Positions 35,168-45,038 of a stretch of DNA of 64,000 nt are shown piece by piece. Below the pieces are notes generated by a model that saw only the letters and a program-made list of their open reading frames with translations, was not told the DNA's origin and did no database searches. Position 1 is the first letter of the stretch; the number at the start of each line of letters is the position of its first letter. The stretch comes from Mycobacterium alsense (GTDB taxonomy: Bacteria; Actinomycetota; Actinomycetes; Mycobacteriales; Mycobacteriaceae), in NCBI RefSeq assembly GCF_002086635.1, contig NZ_MVHD01000016.1, forward strand, positions 30,410 to 94,409, written 5' to 3'. Position numbers and translations under genes: made by a program.

Positions 35168-36013
35168 ATGGCAAGCCCCGCGCACACGATCACCCACGTC
35201 TCCGACACGGCCCGGTGGACGGCCCTGCACCGGGCGACCGAGTCGGCCCGGCCGGACGCGGTGTTCACGGACCCGCTCGCCGGGCGCCTCGCCGGTGAGC
35301 ACGGCCGCGCCATCGTCTCCCGGGTCCCGCGGTCGACCCGCAACGGGTGGTGGCTCGTCGCGCGCACCAAGATCATCGACGACGCCATCGCCGACGCGAT
35401 CGCCGACGGCTGCGACCGGGTGCTCAACCTGGCCGCCGGTTTGGACACCCGGCCCTACCGGCTGGAGCTGCCGCCCGATTTCACCTGGGTGGAGGCGGAC
35501 CTGCCGAAGTTGCTCGAGGAAAAGACGGCGCTGCTGGCCGACCAGGCGCCGCGCTGCCGGTTGACCCACACGGCCGTCGACCTCGCCGACCCGCAGGCCC
35601 GGGGCGCCTTCCTCGACGAGGCCCTGCGCGGCGCGACCAGGGCGCTGGTGCTGACCGAGGGCCTGTCGATGTACCTGGACGACGGCGACATCGCCTCGCT
35701 GTCGGCGGCGATCAAGCGCCCCGAGGTCGCCTGGTGGATGATCGACTTCGCCGGCCCCGGCCTGAAGAAGATGATGAACAAGAAGATGGCCGGCATGCTG
35801 CAGAACGCGCCGTTCAAGTTCGCGCCCGAGAACGGACTGGCCTTCTTCGAGGGCCTGGGCTGGCGCGTGGTGGACGTGCAACCGCTGTATCTGGCCGCCC
35901 ACCGGTTGCATCGGCTCCCGCTGTACATGCGCCCGCTGACCTGGCTGCCCGAGCCGAACCCGCGTCACCCGGGCCGCCGGGTGTGGAGCGCGACCGCGCT
36001 GCTCACGCAGTGA
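35168..36013 (+). CDS. LCM-type SAM-dependent methyltransferase
   Basis: A 281-residue methyltransferase of the leucine-carboxyl-methyltransferase (PPM1-like) family, expanded in mycobacteria. The SAM-binding signature VLNLAAGLDTRPYRL lies near residues 85-99, ALVLTEGLSMYLD near 158-170, and FTDPLAGRLAG near the start. Substrate unknown; related actinobacterial enzymes methylate polyketide hydroxyls or carboxyls. Followed after 14 bp by a second member of the same family, so the two were probably co-opted as a pair. Confidence 0.83.
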   Translation: MASPAHTITHVSDTARWTALHRATESARPDAVFTDPLAGRLAGEHGRAIVSRVPRSTRNGWWLVARTKIIDDAIADAIADGCDRVLNLAAGLDTRPYRLELPPDFTWVEADLPKLLEEKTALLADQAPRCRLTHTAVDLADPQARGAFLDEALRGATRALVLTEGLSMYLDDGDIASLSAAIKRPEVAWWMIDFAGPGLKKMMNKKMAGMLQNAPFKFAPENGLAFFEGLGWRVVDVQPLYLAAHRLHRLPLYMRPLTWLPEPNPRHPGRRVWSATALLTQ

Positions 36014-36027
36014 ACCGCCGGTGGTAG

Positions 36028-36861
36028 ATGAGCCGAGCCAATGACAAGGTGGACGCCAGGCTGCTGACCGGCGTCTCGGAGACCGCGCTGTTGACCCTCT
36101 ACGGCAGGGCCGACCAGGCCGGCCGCCCGGACCCGATCATCGACGACCCGGTGGCGATCAAGCTCGTCGAGTCGATCGACTTCGACTTCGAGAAGTTCGG
36201 CCGCAAGGGCCAGGAGATGGCGCTGCGCTCACTGGCCGTCGACCGGTGCGCCACCGAATACCTCACCGAGCACCCCGCGGCAACGGTCGTCGCGCTCGCG
36301 GAAGGCCTGCAAACCAGCTTCTGGCGCCTGGACAGTTCGCTGCCCGACGCGCAATTCCGCTGGGTGTCAGTGGATCTGCCGCCGATCATCCAACTTCGGC
36401 AGCGCCTGTTGCCGCGTTCCTCACGGATCACGGAACTGGCGCAGTCGGCTCTCGACTACAGCTGGATGCCCACCATCGACAGCAGCGACGGTGTGTTCGT
36501 CACCGCCGAGGGGTTGCTGATGTACCTGCAACCCCACGAGGCCATCGGACTGATCGCCGAGTGCGCCAAACGGTTTCCCGGCGGGCGGATGTTCTTCGAC
36601 CTGCCGCCGATCTTCGTCAAGAAGCTGGCGCCGCGCGGGCTGTTGTCATCGAGACGCTACCGGGTGCCGCCGATGCCCTTCAGCCTCTCCGCGGGTCAAC
36701 TGGCGAAACTGGCCAACACCATGCCCGGGGTGCGCGCGGTGCACGATATCCCGATGCCGAGAGGGCGAGGCTTGTTTTTCGGGACCCTGTTCCCCGCGTT
36801 CTGGCAGTTCGGCCCCGCGAAGCCGTTCCGCGGGGCCTACACCGTGCTCGAGTTCGGCTGA
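36028..36861 (+). CDS. LCM-type SAM-dependent methyltransferase, second copy
   Basis: A 277-residue paralogue of the preceding gene, with DDPVAIKLVESIDFDFEKFG at the start, TVVALAEGLQTSFWRLD in place of the usual AAGLDTR glycine loop, and FVTAEGLLMYLQP. The SAM loop is therefore less canonical (EGLQTSFWR), suggesting a different substrate or weaker SAM binding. The two proteins share only the family framework, so the duplication is old. ATG at 36028. Confidence 0.78.
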   Translation: MSRANDKVDARLLTGVSETALLTLYGRADQAGRPDPIIDDPVAIKLVESIDFDFEKFGRKGQEMALRSLAVDRCATEYLTEHPAATVVALAEGLQTSFWRLDSSLPDAQFRWVSVDLPPIIQLRQRLLPRSSRITELAQSALDYSWMPTIDSSDGVFVTAEGLLMYLQPHEAIGLIAECAKRFPGGRMFFDLPPIFVKKLAPRGLLSSRRYRVPPMPFSLSAGQLAKLANTMPGVRAVHDIPMPRGRGLFFGTLFPAFWQFGPAKPFRGAYTVLEFG

Positions 36862-36893
36862 ATGTGAGCTGACTGTGGATCGACGGGCCGGTC

Positions 36894-37718
36894 CTACCAG
36901 ACGCGGATCCAGTCGACCAGCATGTCCGCGGGGTAGCTGCCCGGCCCCGGATCCCCGCCGCCCGAACCGGCGACCGCGAGGTTGAACACCGGAAACACGG
37001 TGTAGCCCGGGGCGTTGAACGGCCAGTCCGGCAGCGAGCTGGCCGGCACGTCGAAGTACGGCTGCGCGCCGTCGGAGTAGTCCTTCCAGAAGCGGATGCC
37101 GGCCTCGTCCCACTGGCATCGCCACGTATGCCAGCCGCCGTCGACCGCGATGTTGTGGGTCTTCCACTCGCCGCCGTTCGCCTTGGCGTGGACGGTGGTG
37201 GCCGAGGGCCAGCTGCCGTTGCCGTACCACTCGACGACGTCGATCTCGCCCTGGTCGTCGTTGCCCAGCCAATAGGCCGGCCACGCGCCGGCGGTCAGGC
37301 AGCCGAGCTTGATCCGGGCCTCCCAGGTGTGGCCGACGCCGCCGCGCCACAGGCTTTGCACCTTGCCGCTGTAGTACGTGGGCCCGTCCTTGGCGGCGCG
37401 CAGGACGAGGTTGGAGTTGCCGTCGACGAACACGTTGCGCCGGTCGTCGCGGTACTGCCCGATGTTCTCCGGGAGCTCCCAGTGCGTCGGGTCCTTGATC
37501 GTTTCGCGGGCCTTCGCCACCGCCCACTTGGAGGGGTCGGGGGCCGAGCCGGCCGGGCCGTCGAACTCGTCGTGGAAGACGTAGCTCCCGGCCTGGCCGC
37601 TGGGCGCCCCGGGCGCCGGTCGCGGGGGAGCGGCCTTGGCCGTCGGGAACGGCAGCGCGACCGCCAGCGCCCCGATCCCGGCCGTCAGCATCATGCGGCG
37701 GCGATCCATCTCCGGCAT
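36894..37718 (-). CDS. GH16 beta-1,3-glucanase-like secreted protein
   Basis: A 274-residue exported glycoside hydrolase family 16 protein similar in plan to M. tuberculosis Rv0315. The N-terminus MPEMDRRRMMLTAGIGALA resembles a TAT-type signal. The catalytic motif GEIDVVEW has the nucleophile and acid/base glutamates spaced as in GH16 laminarinases, and the domain ends ...YPADMLVDWIRVW, the usual last strand of the jelly roll. It should cleave beta-1,3-glucan outside the cell, or bind it. ATG at 37718 is preferred; the longer in-frame form has no signal-like start. Confidence 0.85.
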   Translation of the reverse strand: MPEMDRRRMMLTAGIGALAVALPFPTAKAAPPRPAPGAPSGQAGSYVFHDEFDGPAGSAPDPSKWAVAKARETIKDPTHWELPENIGQYRDDRRNVFVDGNSNLVLRAAKDGPTYYSGKVQSLWRGGVGHTWEARIKLGCLTAGAWPAYWLGNDDQGEIDVVEWYGNGSWPSATTVHAKANGGEWKTHNIAVDGGWHTWRCQWDEAGIRFWKDYSDGAQPYFDVPASSLPDWPFNAPGYTVFPVFNLAVAGSGGGDPGPGSYPADMLVDWIRVW

Positions 37719-37883
37719 AAGCAAGGCACCATAGCAGCCGGCGCCGCGCGGACGCGAAACGGGAATGTCGGTGGCCGCCGTTAAAGTCTGGATCACCGGG
37801 TTACCGAATGCGCCGCAATTCATGGCCAATTCACACCTGGGCGGGTGGTTTGGTCACAGGATTCGCGGGCATCCTGAATCACG

Positions 37884-37915
37884 AACCCATAACCACCGCG
37901 GTGGTTTTACGGGTT
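37884..37915 (+). promoter_or_regulatory. Compound hairpin upstream of a small basic-protein gene
   Basis: A perfect 16-nt palindrome AACCACCGCGGTGGTT (37891-37906) is enclosed by matching outer arms AACCC (37884-37888) and GGGTT (37911-37915). It ends only about 5 bp before the GGGAGGAG ribosome-binding site of the gene at 37934, so it would fold in the 5' leader or act as an operator dyad. Confidence 0.6.
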
Positions 37916-37933
37916 GATCGGGAGGAGAAAATC

Positions 37934-38122
37934 ATGGCGAATGGGTCCGAGGCGAAGGTCATCAACCTTCGGTCTCATCCGGCATGGGCGGCGGCCCGGC
38001 GGCGGGAATGGGAGCGCCGCGCAGCGATGCGCCGCCACCCGTCGTACCTGGCCCGGCGGCAGGCGGCGGGCGGCGTGGTCCGTCGCTTCACGGTGTACTC
38101 CAACGGCGATACCCCGGCCTGA
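37934..38122 (+). CDS. Small arginine-rich protein, unknown function
   Basis: A 62-residue, strongly basic protein starting MANGSEAKVINLRSHPAWAA, with many Arg residues in the middle (RRREWERRAAMRRHP) and predicted mostly helical. The ribosome-binding site GGGAGGAG lies 7-8 bp before the ATG, supporting expression. No family is recognised; it might bind nucleic acid. It is preceded by a strong hairpin and followed by a terminator-like region. Confidence 0.6.
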   Translation: MANGSEAKVINLRSHPAWAAARRREWERRAAMRRHPSYLARRQAAGGVVRRFTVYSNGDTPA

Positions 38123-38180
38123 ATAAATGCGCCTAGCGCACCAATGCGTTTCGGGCGCGCTTCGCCGGAGTAGAGCCGGT

Positions 38181-38212
38181 CCGCGAGATTTTTCGCGGCA
38201 ATTTTTGCCGCG
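38181..38212. terminator. Two overlapping alternative hairpins with T/A tracts
   Basis: CCGCGA (38181-38186) can pair with TCGCGG (38193-38198); alternatively CGCGGCAA (38194-38201) pairs with TTGCCGCG (38205-38212). The two share bases 38194-38198 and exclude each other. A run of seven A follows at 38222-38228, which is a U tract for the leftward TetR transcript read just past its stop. Lies between convergent genes and is most likely a bidirectional terminator. Confidence 0.6.
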
Positions 38213-38229
38213 CTGCCTCCCAAAAAAAT

Positions 38230-38913
38230 TTACGCCGTCCCGTGTCCCGTAATCATCGGCAGCAGGTATTGGCGCACGTAGGCGCGGGTGTCCTCGATGG
38301 TCGCCAGGTTGATGCTCGTGTGCGGCGTGACGATAAACGACAGCGTGAGCCGGGTGTGCAGCTCGGCGACGGTGCGCAGATGGCGCTCCTGGGCGGGGGT
38401 CGTCTTCGCGGTGCCGTAGAGCCCGGTCCGCAGCTCCGCGACCGACCGGTCGGTGGCGAAATCGACGATCGGGCCGGCGTCGACGGTCAGGCTCGGCAAC
38501 AGGGTCTCGGGTTCGGTGCGCAGCAACTTCTTGAGCAGGGCGTGTTCCCGGAGGTACGTCACCGTGAAGACCGTCCCGTGGACCAGTCGGTCCTCCAGCG
38601 TGGTCGCGGTCGCGCACGCCTGCGTGTGGCCATCGAAATAGCGGCGCGCCTCGGCGAGGACGACCGCGTCGATCAGCGCGCCCTTGCTGGGGAAGCGCCG
38701 GTACAGCGTCGCGCGGCCCACCCCGCTGCGGCGGGCGATGTCGTCCATGGTGACGCGCCGCATCCCGACCAGCTCGGCCTGTTCGATGGTGGCGTCCAGG
38801 ATCCGGGTGGTGAGGTCGTCGGGCAGGCGCAGCTGGGCGAGGAGGGCGGGCTCGGGCGCGGTGAGGCGCCGGACGAACTCCGCCGTTCGGCTGGTGGTCA
38901 CCCTTGTGGTCAC
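38230..38913 (-). CDS. TetR-family transcriptional regulator
   Basis: A 227-residue TetR regulator. The helix-turn-helix VTMDDIARRSGVGRATLYRRFPSKGALIDAV is unambiguous (about residues 53-83). The C-terminal half should bind a small ligand. GTG at 38913, preceded by AAGGGG, is preferred; an upstream ATG at 38994 would run through the intergenic dyad. It is divergent from a cytochrome P450 gene and probably controls it through the dyad at 38945-38963. Confidence 0.82.
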   Translation of the reverse strand: MTTRVTTSRTAEFVRRLTAPEPALLAQLRLPDDLTTRILDATIEQAELVGMRRVTMDDIARRSGVGRATLYRRFPSKGALIDAVVLAEARRYFDGHTQACATATTLEDRLVHGTVFTVTYLREHALLKKLLRTEPETLLPSLTVDAGPIVDFATDRSVAELRTGLYGTAKTTPAQERHLRTVAELHTRLTLSFIVTPHTSINLATIEDTRAYVRQYLLPMITGHGTA

Positions 38914-38944
38914 TCTGGCCCCTTGCTTGTCGGTGTGGCTCGTC

Positions 38945-38963
38945 GTATCGTGGCCACTGATAC
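38945..38963. promoter_or_regulatory. Candidate TetR operator between regulator and P450 genes
   Basis: Near-palindrome GTATCGTGGCCACTGATAC: the centre GTGGCCAC is perfect and the outer GTATC/GATAC arms match with one extra base on the right. A related GTATCACGAC word occurs at 38988-38997. The position between divergent genes is typical for a TetR site. Confidence 0.55.
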
Positions 38964-39020
38964 GTCCGAGACATTCTAAGTCTATTTGTATCACGACAGC
39001 GACGGCACTGGGGGCTCGTC

Positions 39021-40331
39021 ATGGACCTTCGTTTGTGGGCGCGGTGGGCGGCAATGCACGGGGTCGTCCGGGCGTTCACGAAGGTTCGCGGCTCGCGCGG
39101 CGACCCGTTGGCCCGGCTGATCGCCGGCCATGGCCGCGGCATCGACCCCTATCCGCTGATGGAACAGATCCGCGCGCGCGGGCCGCTGGTGCGCACCCCG
39201 TTCACCTGGGTGAGCGTCGACCACGTCGTCTGCCGGGAGGTGTTGCGGGACAAGCGGTTCGGCGTGACGGCCCCGTCCACCATGGATCTGCCGCGCCCGC
39301 TGCGCGCGCTGATCGCGCGCACCGACGACTCAATCGCCGCCAATCCCGTCGAACCGCCCGCCATGGTCGTCGTCGATCCGCCCGAGCACACCCGCTACCG
39401 GCAGGCGGTGGCGCAGAGCTTCACCCCGCGCGCGATCGACGCCCTGGGCAGCCGCGTCCGCGAAGTCACCGACGACCTCATCGAACGCCTTGGCGGCACA
39501 ACGCATCCGGATCTGATCGCCGATTTCGCGTCCCGGCTGCCGGTGGCCATCATCGCCGAAATCCTCGACCTGCCTCCCGACACCCACGCGGACATGTTGG
39601 AATGGGGGCACAGCGGGGCCCCGCTGCTCGACCTGGGCATCGGCTGGCGAACGTACCGGTCGGCGATCGAGAGCCTGCGCGGCGCCGACCGCGAACTTCG
39701 GGAACGCTTCCATCAACTGCGCTCCGGTGAGGCCGGGGACAATCCGTTCAGCCGGCTGGCCACCCACGGCACGCTCACCGACCACGAGTTCACCGCCAAC
39801 GCCGCGCTGCTCATCGGCGCGGGCTTCGAAACCACCGTCAACCTCATCGGCAACGGGATCGTCGTGCTGCTGCGGCACCCCGATGAACTCGCACGGCTGC
39901 GCGCGGACCCCGAGCTGTGGCCGTCCGCCATCGAGGAGATCCTTCGCATCGACAGCCCGGTGCAGATGACCGCCCGCACCGCGCAGTGCGACGTCGACAT
40001 CGCCGGGCAGCGCGTCGCCGCCGGCGACATGGTCGCCCTGCTGCTCAGTGGCGCCAATCGCGATCCGCGGGTGTTCGCCGATCCCGAGCGGTTCGACGTT
40101 GCCCGGGACAACGCCCGCGAGCACCTGGCGTTCGCGTCGGGCATTCACGCCTGCCTCGGCGCCCCGCTGGCGCGCATCGAGGGGGCGACCGCGCTGCGGG
40201 CGTTGTTCGAGAGCTTCCCCGACCTCGAGCTGGCCGGCCCGCCGCAGCCGAGGGGACTGGTCAACCTGCGCGGATTCAGCAGGCTGCCCGCCAATCTCGG
40301 CACCAGGCGCGTCGCGCCGTCGCGCGCCTGA
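39021..40331 (+). CDS. Cytochrome P450 (CYP140-like)
   Basis: A 436-residue bacterial P450. Visible are the I-helix oxygen-activation motif IGAGFETT, the K-helix ExxR in IEEILRID, and the heme loop FASGIHACLGAPLAR with proximal ligand Cys378. Stretches such as MHGVVRAF, VDPPEHTRYRQAV, LLDLGIGWRTYR and SPVQMTAR resemble what I recall of CYP140A1, so a CYP140-family relative is likely, but the subfamily is not certain. It needs an external ferredoxin and reductase, which are not encoded next to it. Divergent from the TetR gene. Confidence 0.85.
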   Translation: MDLRLWARWAAMHGVVRAFTKVRGSRGDPLARLIAGHGRGIDPYPLMEQIRARGPLVRTPFTWVSVDHVVCREVLRDKRFGVTAPSTMDLPRPLRALIARTDDSIAANPVEPPAMVVVDPPEHTRYRQAVAQSFTPRAIDALGSRVREVTDDLIERLGGTTHPDLIADFASRLPVAIIAEILDLPPDTHADMLEWGHSGAPLLDLGIGWRTYRSAIESLRGADRELRERFHQLRSGEAGDNPFSRLATHGTLTDHEFTANAALLIGAGFETTVNLIGNGIVVLLRHPDELARLRADPELWPSAIEEILRIDSPVQMTARTAQCDVDIAGQRVAAGDMVALLLSGANRDPRVFADPERFDVARDNAREHLAFASGIHACLGAPLARIEGATALRALFESFPDLELAGPPQPRGLVNLRGFSRLPANLGTRRVAPSRA

Positions 40332-40334
40332 TCG

Positions 40335-40994
40335 CTACAGCTTGCCCGCGACGAAGTCGGCCGCCTGGTTGGCCATGCCCGCGTCGATGTAGGCGCTGGC
40401 GAGGTGCTGCGGCCAGTTCTCCTTCCAGGTATTCGGGTCGGCGGGGTTGCAGACCGGGTCGGCGCCGTGGCACAGCTCGATGGTCCGGTCGTTGTAGATC
40501 GGGCTGAAGTTCGTGATCGGGCCCGCCCATGAACTTCCGTTGCCGAACAGGGCGACGGCGGCGATGTGCTGATCGGTGCCCGGCGGCAGCGGGCTGTCGA
40601 AGCCCAGCGCGTTGAACGGCACCGCGAGCACCACGTCGGTGACCGCGGCGCCCAGCGAGTAGCCGCCCAGCACCAGCCTGGTGTCCGGGCAGTCGTTGAC
40701 CACGCTCTGGATGTGATGGCTCATGTCGTTGGCGCCGACGTCGACCTCGGTGTCGGCCGGGTACCGCACGGCGTACGTGGTGATGGTCTTCGACACCTTG
40801 GATCGCAGGGCGCCGATGAACGCGTTCCCCAGCACGCCGGGGCCGGGTGATTCCTTGCGGCCGCGGGCGAACACGACATGCACCGGCGCACAGCTGGCCG
40901 CGACGGCGGGCGGCGCGGCCGCCCGTGGTCCGAGGGGAAGCACCGCAGCGGCGACCGACAGCCCGGCCGTGACGAGGAGAGGCAATACGCGCAC
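40335..40994 (-). CDS. Cutinase-like secreted esterase (CULP)
   Basis: A 219-residue exported alpha/beta-hydrolase of the cutinase family. Signal peptide about residues 1-33, then CAPVHVVFARGRKESPG, the nucleophile elbow GGYSLGAAVTD, DPVCNPADP with the catalytic Asp, and the terminal QHLASAYIDAGMANQAADF with the catalytic His. The elbow reads GYSLG where cutinases usually have GYSQG; the missing Gln normally helps form the oxyanion hole, so activity or preference may differ. Converges on the P450 gene with 3 bp between stops. Confidence 0.85.
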   Translation of the reverse strand: MRVLPLLVTAGLSVAAAVLPLGPRAAAPPAVAASCAPVHVVFARGRKESPGPGVLGNAFIGALRSKVSKTITTYAVRYPADTEVDVGANDMSHHIQSVVNDCPDTRLVLGGYSLGAAVTDVVLAVPFNALGFDSPLPPGTDQHIAAVALFGNGSSWAGPITNFSPIYNDRTIELCHGADPVCNPADPNTWKENWPQHLASAYIDAGMANQAADFVAGKL

Positions 40995-41060
40995 AGCATG
41001 ATGTTAGAGGCAACCCGCGCGCGCCGCTCGCCGGCATGAATGCGGGTGCACGCCTGGTAG

Positions 41061-42837
<1,777 letters not shown>

Positions 42838-43521
42838 TCTTGCCGACGAACGGGTTGAGCAGCGACTCGGCCAACCGCGTCAGTCGCGGGCGCCGCATCA
42901 GGTCCCAGACCAGGAGCTTGTGGTAGGCGGCCACCGCGGGATGGTCGGGGTTGGAGACGCCCACCGCGCACTTCAGCCACCAGAACGGCGAGTGCAGCGC
43001 ATGCGCGTGATGGGTGTGCGTCAATTCCATTGCGCCCATTGCGCCGCCGCTGATCTTGTCCCGCAACTCGCTCGCCCGGTAGATGCGCACGTGGCCACCC
43101 TCGTTGGCGTGGTACTCGTCGGACAGCAGCCAGCACACCCGCTCGGGCAGCCAGCGCGGCACGCTGACCGCCAGGGTGCCGCCGACCTTGAGCACGCGGA
43201 CCAGCTCGGCGATGGCGGCGTCGTCGTGCGGGATGTGTTCGAGGATTTCGGACGCGATGACGCAGTCGAACGTCCCGTCGGCGTAGGGCAACCTCAGCGC
43301 GTCGCCGAGGACCGCCTTCGCCGACGCCGCGGCGGGCGCCTCGCCGTTGTCGGCCATCGCACGCAAAATCGTTTCGACGGAACGTAATTCGGTCTCGTCA
43401 CGGTCGAAGGCGACGACGTCGGCACCGCGCCGGTAGGCCTCGAACGCGTGCCGGCCGGCCCCGCACCCGACGTCGATGACCGTGGTGGCCGGCCCGATGC
43501 CGAGGCGGTCGAAGTCCACGG

Positions 43522-44751
43522 TCAGCATCGCGCGATCGCCCGCTCGTAGACGCCCACCGTCTGCGCGGCCACGGCCTCCCAGCTGAACACGCTGACCGCG
43601 CGGTCGCGCCCGGCCTTGCCCATGGTGCGGCGCTTTTCCGGCGAGTCGAGGAGCGCGCCGAGCGCGCCGGTGAGCGCGTCGACGTCGGCGGGCGGCACCA
43701 GCTCGGCGCAGGCGCCGTCGGTCCCCACCACCTCGGGCAGCGCTCCCACCCGGCTGGCCACGATCGGGGTGCCGCTGGCCATCGCCTCGACCGCCGGCAG
43801 CGAAAACCCTTCGTAGAGCGAGGGAATGCAGGCGACCTCGGCCGAGGCGAACAACGCCGCGAGCTCCGCGTCGGAAAGCCCGCTGGTGATGTGGACGATG
43901 TCGGAGATGCCCAGCTCGGCGATCAGCTTGTGGGTGGGGCCGTTGGGCTCCACCCTGGCGACCAGCCGCAGCTCGAGGTCCCGGCGGGTGCGCAGCCTGG
44001 CCACCGCCTGAAGCAGGTTGCGGACGCCCTTCAGCGGGGTGTCGGCGCTGGCGATCGCGATGACCCGGCCGCGGTGGCGGGGGCGCGACCCGGGCTGGAA
44101 CAGCTCGGTGTTGACCCCGAGCGGCACCACGTGCAGCTGATCCGGTGCGACACCGAAGTCGGCGACGATGTCAGCCGCCGACGACGAGGACACCGTCAGC
44201 AAATCGGGGATCCGCCGCGCCACCTCTTCCTGCATCTTGGAGAAGCCGTACCAGCGATGGACCAACGGCTTGCGCCACCACCGCGCGGCGGCGACGTCGA
44301 GCACCCGGTCGCGGGTGATGGGGTGGTGCACGGTCGCCACCACCGGCAGGCCCGCGTCGGCGATCGCGAGCAGCCCGGTGCCCAGGCTCTGGTTGTCGTG
44401 CACGACGTCGAACTCGCCGGCCCGTTCGGCCAGCAGCCGGGCGACGCGCATGGTGAACGTGCGCGGTTCGGGAAAGCCCGCGGTCCACACGGTCAGCAGT
44501 TCCAGCAGGTCGATCGAGTCGCGGATCTCGCTGGGCCGCGGCACCCGGAACGGGTCGGGCTCGCGATAGAGGTCGAGGCTGGGCACCTTGGTCAGCCGCA
44601 CCCGCGGGTCGAGCAGCTCCGGATAGGGCTGGCCGGAAAAGACCTCGACGTCGTGCCCGAGTTCCACCAGACCGTGGCTGAGATGGCGCACATAGACGCC
44701 CTGTCCGCCGCAATGCGTCTTACTACGGTAGGACAGCAGGGCAATTCGCAT
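43522..44751 (-). CDS. Glycosyltransferase family 4 (GT-B)
   Basis: A 409-residue GT-B retaining glycosyltransferase. N-terminal domain with GGQGVYVRHLSHGLVELGHDVEVF, C-terminal nucleotide-sugar domain with the signature IPSLYEGFSLPAVEAMASGTPIVASRVGALPEVVG containing the conserved E-x7-E pair. It probably transfers a sugar to a lipid or glycan on the cytosolic side of the membrane. First gene of the operon with the methyltransferase and toroid genes. Its promoter region faces the gene at 45039 and contains a perfect dyad. Confidence 0.88.
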   Translation of the reverse strand: MRIALLSYRSKTHCGGQGVYVRHLSHGLVELGHDVEVFSGQPYPELLDPRVRLTKVPSLDLYREPDPFRVPRPSEIRDSIDLLELLTVWTAGFPEPRTFTMRVARLLAERAGEFDVVHDNQSLGTGLLAIADAGLPVVATVHHPITRDRVLDVAAARWWRKPLVHRWYGFSKMQEEVARRIPDLLTVSSSSAADIVADFGVAPDQLHVVPLGVNTELFQPGSRPRHRGRVIAIASADTPLKGVRNLLQAVARLRTRRDLELRLVARVEPNGPTHKLIAELGISDIVHITSGLSDAELAALFASAEVACIPSLYEGFSLPAVEAMASGTPIVASRVGALPEVVGTDGACAELVPPADVDALTGALGALLDSPEKRRTMGKAGRDRAVSVFSWEAVAAQTVGVYERAIARC

Positions 44752-44840
44752 ACTTAACTCTTATCCGCCGGAGAATGAGCGCGGACGGCCGCCCCCTGTT
44801 CGGTCGCGATCAACGGACTCCCGAACCCCGTGACAGCAAA

Positions 44841-44856
44841 CTGGACATGTGTCCAG
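44841..44856. promoter_or_regulatory. Dyad operator next to a palindromic -10
   Basis: CTGGACA - TG - TGTCCAG, an exact 7-bp inverted repeat with 2-bp spacer, in the 287-bp divergent gap 44752-45038. Two bases beyond it is ACTATAGT (44857-44864), itself palindromic, which reads as a TATAGT/CTATAG -10-like box on either strand. The rest of the gap shows no gene-like feature. Confidence 0.6.
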
Positions 44857-45038
44857 ACTATAGTTCGCCGACCTAAATGACGCAACGCAGGGGCGCCGTC
44901 GCGCGGACTTCACTGGCCGGCGGGCAGGCTTCGTGGTCAGCGCCCGCGGGAGCCGATCCAGCACCTCGGCCGACGACATGCGCGCCGCGTCGGATCCGGG
45001 GAGTCGGCAACCAGGAGCGCCGACGGTATGTTGATCGG

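Noticed and set aside
44761..44979. 72-codon minus-strand frame in the divergent gap
   Set aside because: It covers the dyad and -10 box and has arginine/serine-rich chance composition.
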